64,000 nucleotides of DNA from NCBI GenBank assembly GCA_017577485.1, contig PKRI01000001.1, forward strand, positions 1-64,000, given 5' to 3'. The notes beneath the pieces are model-generated. The model did no database searches. It saw nothing but the letters and a program-made list of their open reading frames with translations, and was not told the DNA's origin. How positions within the stretch are numbered: the stretch's first letter is position 1; the number at the start of each line of letters is the position of its first letter. The stretch is from Bacillota bacterium (GTDB lineage Bacteria; Bacillota; Sulfobacillia; Thermaerobacterales; RSA17). A program made the translations under genes and the position numbers. This document shows, one piece after another, positions 44,573 to 55,032 of this stretch.

Positions 44573-45728
44573 CGCGCACCCGCTGGAACCAGGATCGGTC
44601 TTCAGGATCGACGGTCTCGCCCCGCAGGCGGGCCCACTCCAGCAGCAGGGCCCGCTCCTGGTCGGACAGGTTGCGGGGAACCTCCACCCGCACCCGGACC
44701 CGGTGATCGCCGCGGCCGCGGCCCCGCAGGTGCGGGATGCCCTTGCCCCGCAGGCGGATCTCGTCGCCGCTCTGGGTGCCCGCAGGGATGCGGACGGTCT
44801 CCCGCCCGTCCAGGGTCTCGATCTCCAGCGACGTGCCCAGGGCCGCCTGGGCGATGCCGATGGTGACCTGGCTGATCACGTCGCTGCCCTCCCGGGTGAA
44901 CACGGGATGGGGTCGGACCCGCACGTCGATGTACAGGTCGCCCGGGGGGCCGCCGTGGTCGCCCAGGTGCCCCTGCCCGGACAGCCGGATCCGCGCCCCG
45001 TCGTCGACGCCGGCGGGCACGGTGACGGTGATGCGGCGCCGGCGCCGGATCATGCGGCGCCCCTGGCAGCGGCTGCAGGGGGTCTCAATCACCCGTCCCG
45101 CCCCGCGGCAGCGGGGACAGGTGCTCACCGACACAAACTGACCGAAGGGCGTGGACCGGGCCGTCTGTACCTGGCCCTGGCCCCGGCACTGGGGGCAGGT
45201 CACCGGCCCGGTGCCCGGCTCGGCGCCGCTGCCGCCGCAGCGGTCGCAGGGCTCGGTGCGGGACACCTCGATCTCCCGCTCCACGCCGAAGGCCGCCTCG
45301 CGGAAGTCGATCTCCATTTCGGCCACGATGTCGTCGCCGCGGCGGGGCCGCGCGGCAAAGCCGCCGGCGCGGCCGCCGCCGAAGAAGGCGTCGAAGATGT
45401 CCTCGAACCCCTGGAAGGGGTCGAAGCCGCCGAAAGGCCCGCCCCTGAAGGGGCCGCCGGCGAAGGGCCCCCCGCCCGCACCGCCGCCCGGCGCCGCCGT
45501 CGGGTCCACGCCGGCATGGCCGAACCGGTCGTACGCGGCCCGCTTCTCGGGGTCGCTGAGCACGTCGTAGGCTTCTTTGACTTCCTTGAAGCGCTCGGCC
45601 GCCTGGGCGTCGCCCGGGTTGGCGTCGGGATGGTACCGCCGCGCCAGCCGCCGGTAGGCCTTGCGGATTTCTTCGGGCGTGGCGCTGCGGTCGACGCCGA
45701 GGACCTCGTAATAGTCACGTTTGGCCAA
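44556..45728 (-). CDS. dnaJ: Chaperone DnaJ
   Basis: Co-chaperone stimulating DnaK ATPase, 390 residues. The J domain (YYEVLGVDRSATPEEIRKAYR, HPD near 33-35) is followed by a Gly/Phe-rich linker and four zinc-binding repeats (CDRCGGSG, CPQCRGQG, CPRCRGAG, CSRCQGRR). The C-terminal beta domains follow. The fourth repeat ends in Arg rather than the usual Gly. The start is TTG 45728 with AGGAG 9 bases upstream. Confidence 0.96.
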   Translation of the reverse strand: MAKRDYYEVLGVDRSATPEEIRKAYRRLARRYHPDANPGDAQAAERFKEVKEAYDVLSDPEKRAAYDRFGHAGVDPTAAPGGGAGGGPFAGGPFRGGPFGGFDPFQGFEDIFDAFFGGGRAGGFAARPRRGDDIVAEMEIDFREAAFGVEREIEVSRTEPCDRCGGSGAEPGTGPVTCPQCRGQGQVQTARSTPFGQFVSVSTCPRCRGAGRVIETPCSRCQGRRMIRRRRRITVTVPAGVDDGARIRLSGQGHLGDHGGPPGDLYIDVRVRPHPVFTREGSDVISQVTIGIAQAALGTSLEIETLDGRETVRIPAGTQSGDEIRLRGKGIPHLRGRGRGDHRVRVRVEVPRNLSDQERALLLEWARLRGETVDPEDRSWFQRVRDAFNR

Positions 45729-45771
45729 CCGGCTTCACTCCTGTTCGCGGGTCCGGGGGCGCCTGGCGGTC

Positions 45772-47745
45772 CTACGCGCTGGAACTCCCCGCGTCGTCGG
45801 AAACCTTGAAGTCGGCGTCCACCACCTGCTGGCCGCCGGCCCCGCTGCCGCCCGCCGGGCCGCTGCCCGCCCCGGCGCCGCCGCTGCCCTCGGCACCGGC
45901 GCCGGCACCGCCCGGCCCCGCGCTGCCGCCGGCCGCCTGGGCCTGGGCGTAAACCGCGGCGCCCAGGTCCATCAGCGCCTGCTGCAGCCGCTCCGCCGCC
46001 TGCTTGACGGCCTCCGCGTCGCTGCCCTGGAGGGCCTGCTCCACGTCCCGCATCCGGGCCTCCACGGCCTCGACCTTGTCGGCCGGCGCCTTGTCGCGCA
46101 GGTCGTTCAGGGTCTTGCGGGCCTGGTACAGCAGGGAGTCGGCGTTGTTGCGGGCTTCCACCGCCTCCTTGCGCTTCTTGTCCTCGGCGGCGTACTGCTC
46201 GGCCTCCTTGATCATGCGCTGGACCTCGTCCTCGGTCAGCGTGGTGGAGCCGGTGATGGTGATCTTCTGCTCCCGGCCGGTGCCGCGGTCCCGGGCGCTG
46301 ACCTTCAGGATGCCGTTGGCGTCGATGTCGAAGGTGACCTCGATCTGCGGCACGCCCCGGGGCGCCGGCGGGATGCCGTCCAGGATGAACCGGCCCAGGG
46401 TCTTGTTGTCGGCGGCCATGGGCCGCTCGCCCTGCAGCACGTGGATCTCCACCTGGGTCTGGTTGTCGGCGGCGGTGCTGAAGACCTGGGTCCTGGACGT
46501 GGGAATGGTGGTGTTGCGCTCAATGAGCTTGGTGAACACCCCGCCCAGGGTCTCGATGCCCAGGCTCAGAGGCGTCACGTCCAGCAGGACGATGTCCTTG
46601 ACCTCACCGGCCAGGATGCCGGCCTGGACCGCGGCGCCCAGGGCCACCACCTCGTCGGGGTTGACCCCCTTGAAGGGCTCCTTGCCGAAGAATTCGGTGA
46701 TGGCCCGCTGCACCGCGGGGATGCGGGTGGACCCGCCCACCAGGATGATCTTGTCGATGTCCGAGGGCTTGAGGCCGGCGTCGTTCAGGGCCTGGCGGGT
46801 GGGTCCCATGGTGGCCTCCACCAGGTCCGCCGTCAGTTCCTCGAACTTGGCCCGGGTCAGCGTCACGTCCAGGTGCTTGGGACCGTGCTGGTCGGCGGTG
46901 ATGAAGGGCAGGTTGATGGAGGTCTGCAGCACGCTGGACAACTCGATCTTGGCCTTCTCCGCCGCCTCCTTGAGCCGCTGCAGGGCGGTGCGGTCCTTGC
47001 GCAGGTCAATCCCGTGCTCCCGGGCGAACTGGTCCGCCACCCAGTCGATGATGCGCTGGTCGAAGTCGTCGCCGCCCAGGTGGTTGTTGCCGCTGGTGGC
47101 CCGCACCTCGATGACCTCGGCGTCCATGTCGACGGTCAGGATGGACACGTCGAAGGTGCCGCCGCCCAGGTCGAAGACCAGCACCGTCTGCTCGCCCTGG
47201 CCCAGTTCGCGGCCGTAGGCCAGGGCCGCCGCCGTGGGCTCGTTGATGATGCGCAGGACCTCCAGGCCGGCGATGCGGCCCGCGTCCTTGGTGGCCTGGC
47301 GCTGGGCGTCGGTGAAGTAGGCGGGGACGGTGATGACCGCCTTCGTGACTTCCTCGCCCAGGAAGGCCTCGGCGTCCTGCTTGAGCTTGCGCAGGATGAT
47401 GGCCGAGATCTCCTGTGGCGTGTAAGCCTTGCCGTCGATCTCGACCCGGGCGTCGCCATTGGGGCCCCTGATCACCTTGTAGGGGGCGCGGGCGATCTCG
47501 TCGGCGCACTCGTCGTAGAGGCGTCCCATGAAGCGCTTAATTGAGAACACCGTGCGCTCGGCGTTGGTGACCGCCTGGCGGCGGGCCACCTGGCCCACCA
47601 GCTGCTCCCCGTCTTTGGTCCACGCCACGACGGACGGGGTCGTGCGGCTGCCCTCGGCGTTGGGGATCACCACAGGTTCGCCGCCCTCCAGGGCGGCGAT
47701 GACCGAATTCGTCGTTCCCAGGTCAATGCCCACGACCTTGGCCAT
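45772..47745 (-). CDS. dnaK: Chaperone DnaK (Hsp70)
   Basis: Heat-shock ATPase, 657 residues from ATG 47745 with AGGAGG (47755-47760). Hallmarks are GIDLGTTNSVIAALEGG, VFDLGGGTFDVSIL, LVGGSTRIPAVQRAI and the substrate-domain VLLDVTPLSLGIETLGG. The N-domain lacks the insertion of Gram-negative DnaK (EGSRTTPSVVAW continues directly), as in Firmicutes. A Gly/Ala-rich tail precedes the C-terminal acidic end. Its start lies 23 bases inside grpE. Under HrcA/CIRCE control. Confidence 0.97.
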   Translation of the reverse strand: MAKVVGIDLGTTNSVIAALEGGEPVVIPNAEGSRTTPSVVAWTKDGEQLVGQVARRQAVTNAERTVFSIKRFMGRLYDECADEIARAPYKVIRGPNGDARVEIDGKAYTPQEISAIILRKLKQDAEAFLGEEVTKAVITVPAYFTDAQRQATKDAGRIAGLEVLRIINEPTAAALAYGRELGQGEQTVLVFDLGGGTFDVSILTVDMDAEVIEVRATSGNNHLGGDDFDQRIIDWVADQFAREHGIDLRKDRTALQRLKEAAEKAKIELSSVLQTSINLPFITADQHGPKHLDVTLTRAKFEELTADLVEATMGPTRQALNDAGLKPSDIDKIILVGGSTRIPAVQRAITEFFGKEPFKGVNPDEVVALGAAVQAGILAGEVKDIVLLDVTPLSLGIETLGGVFTKLIERNTTIPTSRTQVFSTAADNQTQVEIHVLQGERPMAADNKTLGRFILDGIPPAPRGVPQIEVTFDIDANGILKVSARDRGTGREQKITITGSTTLTEDEVQRMIKEAEQYAAEDKKRKEAVEARNNADSLLYQARKTLNDLRDKAPADKVEAVEARMRDVEQALQGSDAEAVKQAAERLQQALMDLGAAVYAQAQAAGGSAGPGGAGAGAEGSGGAGAGSGPAGGSGAGGQQVVDADFKVSDDAGSSSA

Positions 47746-48511
47746 GCTCGGTGTCCTCCTCGTCCTCCTCATCCGTGACGGCGCGCGGCGGCACATCCGC
47801 GTCGCCCTGCGCCGGCCGCCGGGCCACCTGCACCAGCGCCGGGCGCAGCACTTCGTCCTTGAAGGTATATCCTCGCTGCAGCTCTACAGCCACATGCTCC
47901 TCGGGCACCGCGTCGGTCTCCACGTGGCCCACCGCCTCGTGGAAGTGGGGATCGAAGGGCCGGCCCACCGCCTCGATGGGCCGGATGCCGTGACCCGCCA
48001 GGATGTCGAGAAACTGGCGCAGGGTCAGGCGGATTCCCTCGGCAAAGGCCTTGAGGCCGGCACCCGCGGCCGGCCCGGCGGGCCGGTCGTCCCCGGCCCG
48101 CCCGTCCTGGGCGTTCGCTACCGGTTCCAGGGCGGCCAGCGCCCGTTCCAGGTTGTCGACCACGGGCAGCAGGTCCGCGGCCAGGCGGGCCATGGCCCGG
48201 TCACCCCAGCGCTGCTGCTCCTGCATCATGCGGCGCCTGTAATTGGCGAAATCGGCCTGGGTGCGCTGAAGCTGCGCCTCGGTCTCGGCCAGGCGGGCCT
48301 GCGCTTCGGCCAGTTGCGATTCCAGGCCGGCCAGGCGCGCCGCGTCGTCTCCGCCGGCCTGGGCATCAGCGTCGTCCCCGCCCGGGGCCGCATCTTGGGC
48401 CGCACCCGCGCCGGCGTCCGGGGCTGCACCATGGGCCGGATCCGGAGCGGCGCCTGCCGCGGCATCGGCGGCCGCGGCGGCGCCCGGCGCCTCTTCCCGT
48501 TCCGTGCTCAC
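47723..48511 (-). CDS. grpE: Nucleotide exchange factor GrpE
   Basis: Nucleotide exchange factor for DnaK, 262 residues from GTG 48511, with GGAGG at 48520-48524. The first 65 residues are an Ala/Asp/Gly-rich disordered region. A coiled coil (AGLESQLAEAQARLAETEAQLQRTQADFANYRRRM) follows. The C-terminal beta domain has GRPFDPHFHEAVGHVETD and VQRGYTF-like VELQRGYTFKDEVLRPALVQVA. The tail EEDEEDTEHGQGRGH is unusual because it is translated in overlap with the dnaK ribosome site and start. Confidence 0.94.
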   Translation of the reverse strand: MSTEREEAPGAAAAADAAAGAAPDPAHGAAPDAGAGAAQDAAPGGDDADAQAGGDDAARLAGLESQLAEAQARLAETEAQLQRTQADFANYRRRMMQEQQRWGDRAMARLAADLLPVVDNLERALAALEPVANAQDGRAGDDRPAGPAAGAGLKAFAEGIRLTLRQFLDILAGHGIRPIEAVGRPFDPHFHEAVGHVETDAVPEEHVAVELQRGYTFKDEVLRPALVQVARRPAQGDADVPPRAVTDEEDEEDTEHGQGRGH

Positions 48512-48547
48512 CCAACGACCCTCCAACCGGGGGACCGACCGGCGCAG

Positions 48548-48616
48548 CCGGGGTCCCCACATCAAAACGGGGATGCCGCGTTGCGGAACCCCCGTTGGCG
48601 AAACGCCGGACCCCGG
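48548..48616 (-). promoter_or_regulatory. Three-tier stem-loop between hrcA and grpE
   Basis: Nested arms CCGGGGTCC/GGACCCCGG (48548-48556, 48608-48616), AACGGGG/CCCCGTT (48566-48572, 48590-48596) and CCGC/GCGG (48576-48579, 48583-48586) form one long hairpin without a T-run. In Bacillus the dnaK-operon mRNA is processed between hrcA and grpE; this could mark a similar site or an attenuator. Confidence 0.5.
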
Positions 48617-48631
48617 GCCCAACCGCCCGGT

Positions 48632-49660
48632 TCAGCCCAGCATGCGCGTCAGCACGTCGGAGACCATCTGGGTAACCAGGTCCACCATGCTCACGACCCG
48701 CGGGTAGTTCATCCGCGTCGGGCCCACCACCGCCAGCCGGCCGATCTCGCGGCCGTCCAGGGTATAGGTGGCGCTGACCACGCTGAACTCCTGCATCTGG
48801 GCCAGCGGGTTCTCCTCGCCGATGACCACCCGCACCCGGCCGCTGCCGGTGTCCAGGCCGTTGAGCAGATCCCGAACCAACTGCTGCTCACCCAGCAGGC
48901 GGATCACCGCGTGGGCGCGCTCGATCTCGCGGAACTCAGGCTGGCGGAACAGGTTGGTGGTGCCGTCCACCAGCACGCGCTCGTCGTCCACGTCGGGCGT
49001 CAGCAGGCGCTCCAGGGTGGCGTCCAGCAGCGCGCGGTACCCCGCCAGTTCCACCTGCAGGTCGCCGATGGCCCGGCGGCTGACCCGCTCGATGGGCATG
49101 CCCGCCAGGCGGTCGGTCAGGACGGCGGCAATCCGCTCCAGATCCTCCGCCCGCGTTTCCGGCGGCACCTCCACCAGGCGGTGGCTGACCAGTCCCTCGT
49201 CGGTGACCAGCACCATCAGGGCCCGACCGGGGCGCAGCAGGATCATCTGCAGCGCGCGGAAGATGGACTGGCTGAACATGGGGCCCTGGATCACCGCCAG
49301 GCAGTCGGTGGCTTCGGAGAGGATGCGGGCCGCCTGGCGCAGGACCGCGTCCACCTCACGGATCTGCTGGGCGAACAGCCTGCGGATGCGCTCCATTTCT
49401 GCAGCCGTCGGCGGCTCCAGATCCATCAGTTCGTCCACGTAGAAGCGGTACCCCTTGGTGGACGGGATCCGACCCGCCGAGGTGTGAGGCTGCTCCAGGT
49501 AGCCCAGTTCCTCCAGATCGGCCATCTCGTTGCGGATGGTGGCGGGGCTGACGCCCAGGCCGTACCGCCGCGCCACCGTCCTGGAGCCGACGGGCTCAGC
49601 GGTGATCACGTAATCCTGAACGATGGCCCGGAGGACCTGCCGCTTTCGTGCGTCCAGCAT
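48632..49660 (-). CDS. hrcA: Heat-inducible repressor HrcA
   Basis: Binds CIRCE and represses the chaperone operon; GroE-dependent in other Firmicutes. The product is 342 residues from ATG 49660 (GTG 49669 is possible). A winged-helix N-domain (LDARKRQVLRAIVQDYVITAEPVGSRTVARRYGLGVSPATIRNEMADLEELGYL begins the protein), the conserved QPHTSAGRIPSTKGYRFYVD, and a GAF-like C-domain with VVIGEENPLAQMQEFSVVSATY are all clear. A CIRCE lies 24 bases upstream, so it autoregulates. Confidence 0.96.
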   Translation of the reverse strand: MLDARKRQVLRAIVQDYVITAEPVGSRTVARRYGLGVSPATIRNEMADLEELGYLEQPHTSAGRIPSTKGYRFYVDELMDLEPPTAAEMERIRRLFAQQIREVDAVLRQAARILSEATDCLAVIQGPMFSQSIFRALQMILLRPGRALMVLVTDEGLVSHRLVEVPPETRAEDLERIAAVLTDRLAGMPIERVSRRAIGDLQVELAGYRALLDATLERLLTPDVDDERVLVDGTTNLFRQPEFREIERAHAVIRLLGEQQLVRDLLNGLDTGSGRVRVVIGEENPLAQMQEFSVVSATYTLDGREIGRLAVVGPTRMNYPRVVSMVDLVTQMVSDVLTRMLG

Positions 49661-49684
49661 CGGGATCACCAGGGACTTTCACCG

Positions 49685-49711
49685 TTAGCACTCTCGGTGC
49701 CGGAGTGCTAA
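49685..49711 (-). promoter_or_regulatory. CIRCE operator
   Basis: A perfect TTAGCACTC-N9-GAGTGCTAA inverted repeat (49685-49693 and 49703-49711), the HrcA binding site. It overlaps the expected transcription start region of hrcA-grpE-dnaK-dnaJ. Confidence 0.98.
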
Positions 49712-49724
49712 CGCCTTTGCCGCC

Positions 49725-49754
49725 AAGATATCACTGGGCCCGCGGGAGTGTCAA
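49725..49754 (-). promoter_or_regulatory. Promoter of the hrcA operon
   Basis: On the minus strand TTGACA (49749-49754), 18-base spacer, TATCTT (49725-49730). The CIRCE begins 13 bases downstream of the -10, which is a normal repressor position. Confidence 0.75.
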
Positions 49755-49820
49755 CGCGAGGGCACCGGCGCCGCCCGCGGGGTTCCCGGCCCCCTCCCGC
49801 CGGCGGCAGGTCCCGGCAGC

Positions 49821-50099
49821 GTGGCCGCCTTCCGGCAGGCGGCGGAGGTGGTGGAGCGCGACGGTGATCTGATGGTCGACGTGAATCCTATGACGCGCCC
49901 TCAGGCCGGGTCGTGACCCGGCGCACCATCGTCCGCGGCGGGCAGGTCCGCCGCATGGAATTTTCAGTCCGGCCGTTCACCCTGCGGGAACTGGCCGGCT
50001 GGCTGGAGGAGGCCGGGTTCGGCGAGGTCCGGGCTTACGGGGCCGAAGGTGAGCCCTTCGGGCTGCTGAGCCGCCGCATGATCGCGGTGGGTCAAGTAG
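49821..50099 (+). pseudogene. Degraded SAM-dependent methyltransferase, C-terminal remnant
   Basis: Translating the plus strand gives FRQAAEVVERDGDLMVDVN in one frame (from 49830). From about 49889 another frame gives YDAPSGRVVTRRTIVRGGQ, then FSVRPFTLRELAGWLEEAGF and YGAEGEPFGLLSRRMIAV. Joined by a shift near 49886-49889 they read like the C-terminal half of a class I methyltransferase. No SAM-binding N-terminal half is present upstream, and the second frame runs on antisense into hemW. This looks like a decayed, truncated gene between hrcA and hemW. Family assignment is by eye. Confidence 0.5.
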
Positions 50100-50105
50100 C
50101 CGGCG

Positions 50106-51314
50106 CTACAGCAGCGCGGCCCACACCTCGTTGGCCAGCAGCAGGCCCCGGCGGGTGAGGCGGATGCGCCCGCCCGCCCGCTCCAGCAGGCCGCGGCCCG
50201 CCAGGTCGGCCAGTTGGGGGCCGAAGGCCTCCTCGGGCGTCTGGCCGAAGCGCTCCACGAACCAGGCGGCGGGCATGCCCTCCACCAGGCGGGTCCCCAG
50301 CATCAGCGCGTCCGCCATGCGGGTCTTGAGCGGCGGCTCGTCCACCTCGGCCACCGGGCGGCGTCCCTCGGCCAGGGCCCGGGCGTAGGGGCCCAGGAAC
50401 CGCTGGTTGCCCCAGCGGCGCCCGTGCCAGTGGGACCAGGCGCCGGCGCCCAGGCCCAGGAAGTCGCCGTCGGCCCAGTAGTTGAGGTTGTGGCGGCTGC
50501 GGAAGCCGGGCCGGGCGAAATTGGAGATCTCGTAGTGCTCATAGCCGGCGGCCGCCAGGCGCTCCACCGCGTGCCGGTACATGGCCGCCTCGTCCTCTTC
50601 GGCCGGCAGCCGCAGCCGGCCCTCGCGGCGCCAGCGGCCGTAGAGGGTGCCCTCCTCCACCTGAAGCCCATAGCAGGAAAGGTGCTCCGGCGGGCCCGGC
50701 GCCAGCGCCAGCACCCGCTCCAGGGTCTCGCGCCAGTCGTCCCGGGTCTGGCCGGGCAGGCCGAAGATCAGGTCCAGGCCGATGTTGGCGAAGCCGGCCT
50801 GCCGCGCCCGGCGATAACCCACCTCTACCGCCCGCCAGTCGTGAACCCGGCCCGCCGCGGCCAGCAGCCGGTCCTGGGCGGCCTGGGCGCCGATGCTCAG
50901 GCGGTTGACGCCGGCCTCCAGCCAGGCCTCGAGGCGGTCCTGCCGCAGGTCTTCCGGGTTGGCCTCCAGGGTCACCTCGGCCCCCGGGTCCAGGCGGAAA
51001 CTGGAGCGGAGGCACGCCATCAGCCGGCAGAAGTCCCCGGGTTCCAGCAGCGACGGCGTCCCGCCGCCGAAAAACAGGGTGCGGAAGGTCACGGAAGCGA
51101 AGGCGTCGTCGGCGGCGTAGAGGCGGATCTCCGCCATGAGGTCGTCGACGTATCGGGATGCCCGGCCCGGCCGGTGGTGATAGGCGGTGAAGTCGCAGTA
51201 CCAGCACTTGCGGGCGCAGAAGGGAATGTGCACGTAGAGGCCGGGGCCCAGCCGGCTGCGGTCCAGGGCGTCGTCCACGGGGCGCCCTGCAGCCCGGCCC
51301 GCGGTGCCATCCAC
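50106..51314 (-). CDS. hemW: HemW-type radical SAM protein
   Basis: Radical SAM protein related to coproporphyrinogen dehydrogenase; HemW members act as heme chaperones rather than HemN enzymes. The product is 402 residues from GTG 51314, with GAGGG about 8 bases upstream inside lepA. The cluster motif is CARKCWYCDF (CX3CX2C without the fourth Cys of HemN). It follows GLYVHIPFC; FFGGGTPSLLEP and NRLSIGAQ are conserved. The C-terminal HemN domain contains EHYEISNFARPGFRSRHNLNYW. Downstream of lepA as in Bacillus. Confidence 0.93.
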   Translation of the reverse strand: MDGTAGRAAGRPVDDALDRSRLGPGLYVHIPFCARKCWYCDFTAYHHRPGRASRYVDDLMAEIRLYAADDAFASVTFRTLFFGGGTPSLLEPGDFCRLMACLRSSFRLDPGAEVTLEANPEDLRQDRLEAWLEAGVNRLSIGAQAAQDRLLAAAGRVHDWRAVEVGYRRARQAGFANIGLDLIFGLPGQTRDDWRETLERVLALAPGPPEHLSCYGLQVEEGTLYGRWRREGRLRLPAEEDEAAMYRHAVERLAAAGYEHYEISNFARPGFRSRHNLNYWADGDFLGLGAGAWSHWHGRRWGNQRFLGPYARALAEGRRPVAEVDEPPLKTRMADALMLGTRLVEGMPAAWFVERFGQTPEEAFGPQLADLAGRGLLERAGGRIRLTRRGLLLANEVWAALL

Positions 51315-51319
51315 GGCCG

Positions 51320-53134
<1,815 letters not shown>

Positions 53135-53193
53135 CTCCGGCCCCTGCCCATCGAAACAGCGTCGGCCCACCGTCCCGCGGGGGCCGCTGTTCA

Positions 53194-53223
53194 ATTATGG
53201 CGGCAGGCTTTTCCCCTTGTCAA
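53194..53223 (-). promoter_or_regulatory. SigA promoter upstream of lepA
   Basis: On the minus strand TTGACA (53218-53223), 18-base spacer, CATAAT (53194-53199). Transcription would start near 53187, after the spoIIP stop, which excludes the earliest lepA start codon. Confidence 0.7.
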
Positions 53224-53232
53224 AGCAGGGCT

Positions 53233-54510
53233 TCAGGGGCACCGGGCCTCGGCGTCGCCCTGGGGGATCAGGCCCTGGTCCAGGGCGTCGGCGATGGCCT
53301 GGCCCAGCATGCGGGCGCCGCGGACCGCCTCCTCCAGGGTGTTCTCGACGCTGCCGATCTCCAGCAGTACCGCGCTGCGGGGCAGGTGCTGGTTGAAGCG
53401 GGCGTCGTCGCGGACCTGGATGCCCCGGGACAGCTGGGGGTGATACCGGTTCATCAGGGCTTCCAGGTGCCGGGCCACGCAGTGGTTGCTCCGCCAGCGG
53501 GGGTTGTCGCGGGCGCCCACGACGATCAGCACCCGGGCGAAGGGCCCGTCGGGGCCCGCGGCCGTCACCCGGTCCCGGGGCACGGCGTCGCGGTGCAGGT
53601 CCACCAGCAGCCGCAGGGACGGGTACACGTCGGTGACGGGCCGGCCGTCGCGGAAGTTCTGCAGGGCCTGCAGCGATCGCAGGTAGGCGCCGCCCCGGGT
53701 GACCAGCCCGTTCTGGTAGTCGAACGCCTCGCTGACGTGCAGGACGGGCGTGCCCCGCTCCTCCAGGACCCGGGCCAACTCGGCGCCTACGCGGACGATG
53801 TTCAGGTTGTTGTCGGCGGTGAAGCCGACGACGTTGGGGTCGACGCCGGCGCCGGCGGCTACGGGTCCCAGGAAAGCCTCGGTGGTGTGGGTGTGGTAGA
53901 TGAGCACCGCCGGTTCGCCGGGGTCGGGCGGGGGCGCCGCCGGCCGCTCGGGGCCGGCCCCCTCCTCGGGCAAGTCGCCCCGGCCCGCGGCCAGCAGGGC
54001 CTCGTAGCGCCACTGGGGCAGGACCGCCAGGACGTCCACCGCCAGGGGCCCGGCGTCCTCGGGCATTTCCACCAGGTGCATGGCCGGCAGTTCCGAGGCC
54101 AGCAGCGTCCACGGCCGGCCCAGCTGGATGCCGCCGGCCGTCTCGAAGGCCCGGCGCAGCACGTGGGCCGGCGACAGGGGCACCCAGGACCGGCCGCCGC
54201 CGGCGCCCACCGCCGGGCGGCCCGGCAGGGCCGCCTGCAGCACGCTCTTCAGGGTGTCGGGCTGGAGCAGGGACGAGGACAGCCACCCTGCCAGGCGCAG
54301 CCGCGCCTCTCCCACCAACCCCAGGCCTGCGGGCGACTGATCCCAGCCCAGTTCCCCGCCGGCGGCGGGGACGGCGTCCGGGGCCCGCCACCCGATCAGG
54401 GGCGAACTGAAGTAGATCTGGGACAGGGGACCGGCTACCAGCAGCAGGCCGGCCAGGAGGGCGGCGTAGAGCCCCAGCAGGGACCAGGACGGGCGAAACG
54501 GCGCCGGCAT
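53233..54510 (-). CDS. spoIIP: Stage II sporulation protein P
   Basis: Peptidoglycan amidase/endopeptidase of the engulfment complex with SpoIID and SpoIIM. The product is 425 residues with an N-terminal membrane anchor (about 11-32). The SpoIIP domain (about 200-410) has VLIYHTHTTEAF, FTADNNLNIVRVGAEL, LLVDLHRDAVPRD and AVLLEIGSVENTLEEAVR, including the catalytic His and Glu positions. GGAAGGGG precedes ATG 54510. It confirms a spore-forming host. Confidence 0.94.
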   Translation of the reverse strand: MPAPFRPSWSLLGLYAALLAGLLLVAGPLSQIYFSSPLIGWRAPDAVPAAGGELGWDQSPAGLGLVGEARLRLAGWLSSSLLQPDTLKSVLQAALPGRPAVGAGGGRSWVPLSPAHVLRRAFETAGGIQLGRPWTLLASELPAMHLVEMPEDAGPLAVDVLAVLPQWRYEALLAAGRGDLPEEGAGPERPAAPPPDPGEPAVLIYHTHTTEAFLGPVAAGAGVDPNVVGFTADNNLNIVRVGAELARVLEERGTPVLHVSEAFDYQNGLVTRGGAYLRSLQALQNFRDGRPVTDVYPSLRLLVDLHRDAVPRDRVTAAGPDGPFARVLIVVGARDNPRWRSNHCVARHLEALMNRYHPQLSRGIQVRDDARFNQHLPRSAVLLEIGSVENTLEEAVRGARMLGQAIADALDQGLIPQGDAEARCP

Positions 54511-54534
54511 GGGACAACCCCTTCCGCTCGGACA

Positions 54535-54542
54535 AATATATG
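54535..54542 (-). promoter_or_regulatory. Possible SigmaE -10 element for spoIIP
   Basis: CATATATT on the minus strand, 24 bases before the start codon, resembles the SigE -10 (CATACAnT). No matching -35 is evident, so this is tentative. Confidence 0.3.
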
Positions 54543-54577
54543 CCCGGGTGGGAAGGGGCTAGAAGCGGCGGGCAGGG

Positions 54578-54904
54578 TCAGCGCAGTTCCGTAGGCACGA
54601 AGGCGTCGATGATGCCGATGACCAGCGAGGCCAGCAGCGCGCCCAGCACCGTCACCCGCATGGTCGGCACCACGAACTGGGTGCCCCAGATGATGACCGC
54701 CGCCGTCAAGAAGCCCACGAGACCCCTGGCCTGGGGCGAGATGCGGCTGCCGAACAGCGCCTCCACCACGTACCCGACGACGGCGATCAGCACCGCCGCC
54801 ACCAGGGCGTTGACGAAGCCGGCGATTTCGAAGCCGGGGAGGATGAAGCCCAGCACCAGCAGAACGATGGCCGACACCACAAAACGGACGATGAGGCCCA
54901 CCAT
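54578..54904 (-). CDS. Phage holin family 4 type membrane protein
   Basis: 108 residues with four hydrophobic segments. It begins VGLIVRFVVSAIVLLVLGFILPGFEIAGF and contains AVVGYVVEALFG, the pattern of the chromosomal 'phage holin family' (YvlD-like) proteins of Firmicutes and Actinobacteria. Despite the name these are not prophage genes; their role is unknown. GGAAGGAGG precedes ATG 54904. It lies between spoIIP and the divergent rpsT. Confidence 0.82.
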   Translation of the reverse strand: MVGLIVRFVVSAIVLLVLGFILPGFEIAGFVNALVAAVLIAVVGYVVEALFGSRISPQARGLVGFLTAAVIIWGTQFVVPTMRVTVLGALLASLVIGIIDAFVPTELR

Positions 54905-54974
54905 GGACGGTCCTCCTTCCGGTCGGAGCAGGCACCGGATTTGCGTCCTGGCGCAGCGTAGCGTATCCTTCCTG

Positions 54975-55003
54975 TTGTGCCGGTATGCGGGCCGACTTAT
55001 AAT
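54975..55003 (+). promoter_or_regulatory. SigA promoter of rpsT
   Basis: TTGTGC (54975-54980), 17-base spacer, TATAAT (54998-55003). Transcription would begin near 55010, giving a short leader with the ribosome site. Confidence 0.75.
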
Positions 55004-55032
55004 CGGAAGTCGGACGGTGGGAGGTGAGCCCG

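Noticed and set aside
53135..53194. TTG 53192-53194 as the lepA start
   Set aside because: The codon overlaps the -10 of a good promoter; transcription would begin downstream of it.
54578..54904. Prophage remnant because of the 'holin' similarity
   Set aside because: No other phage genes are near, and this protein type is commonly chromosomal.
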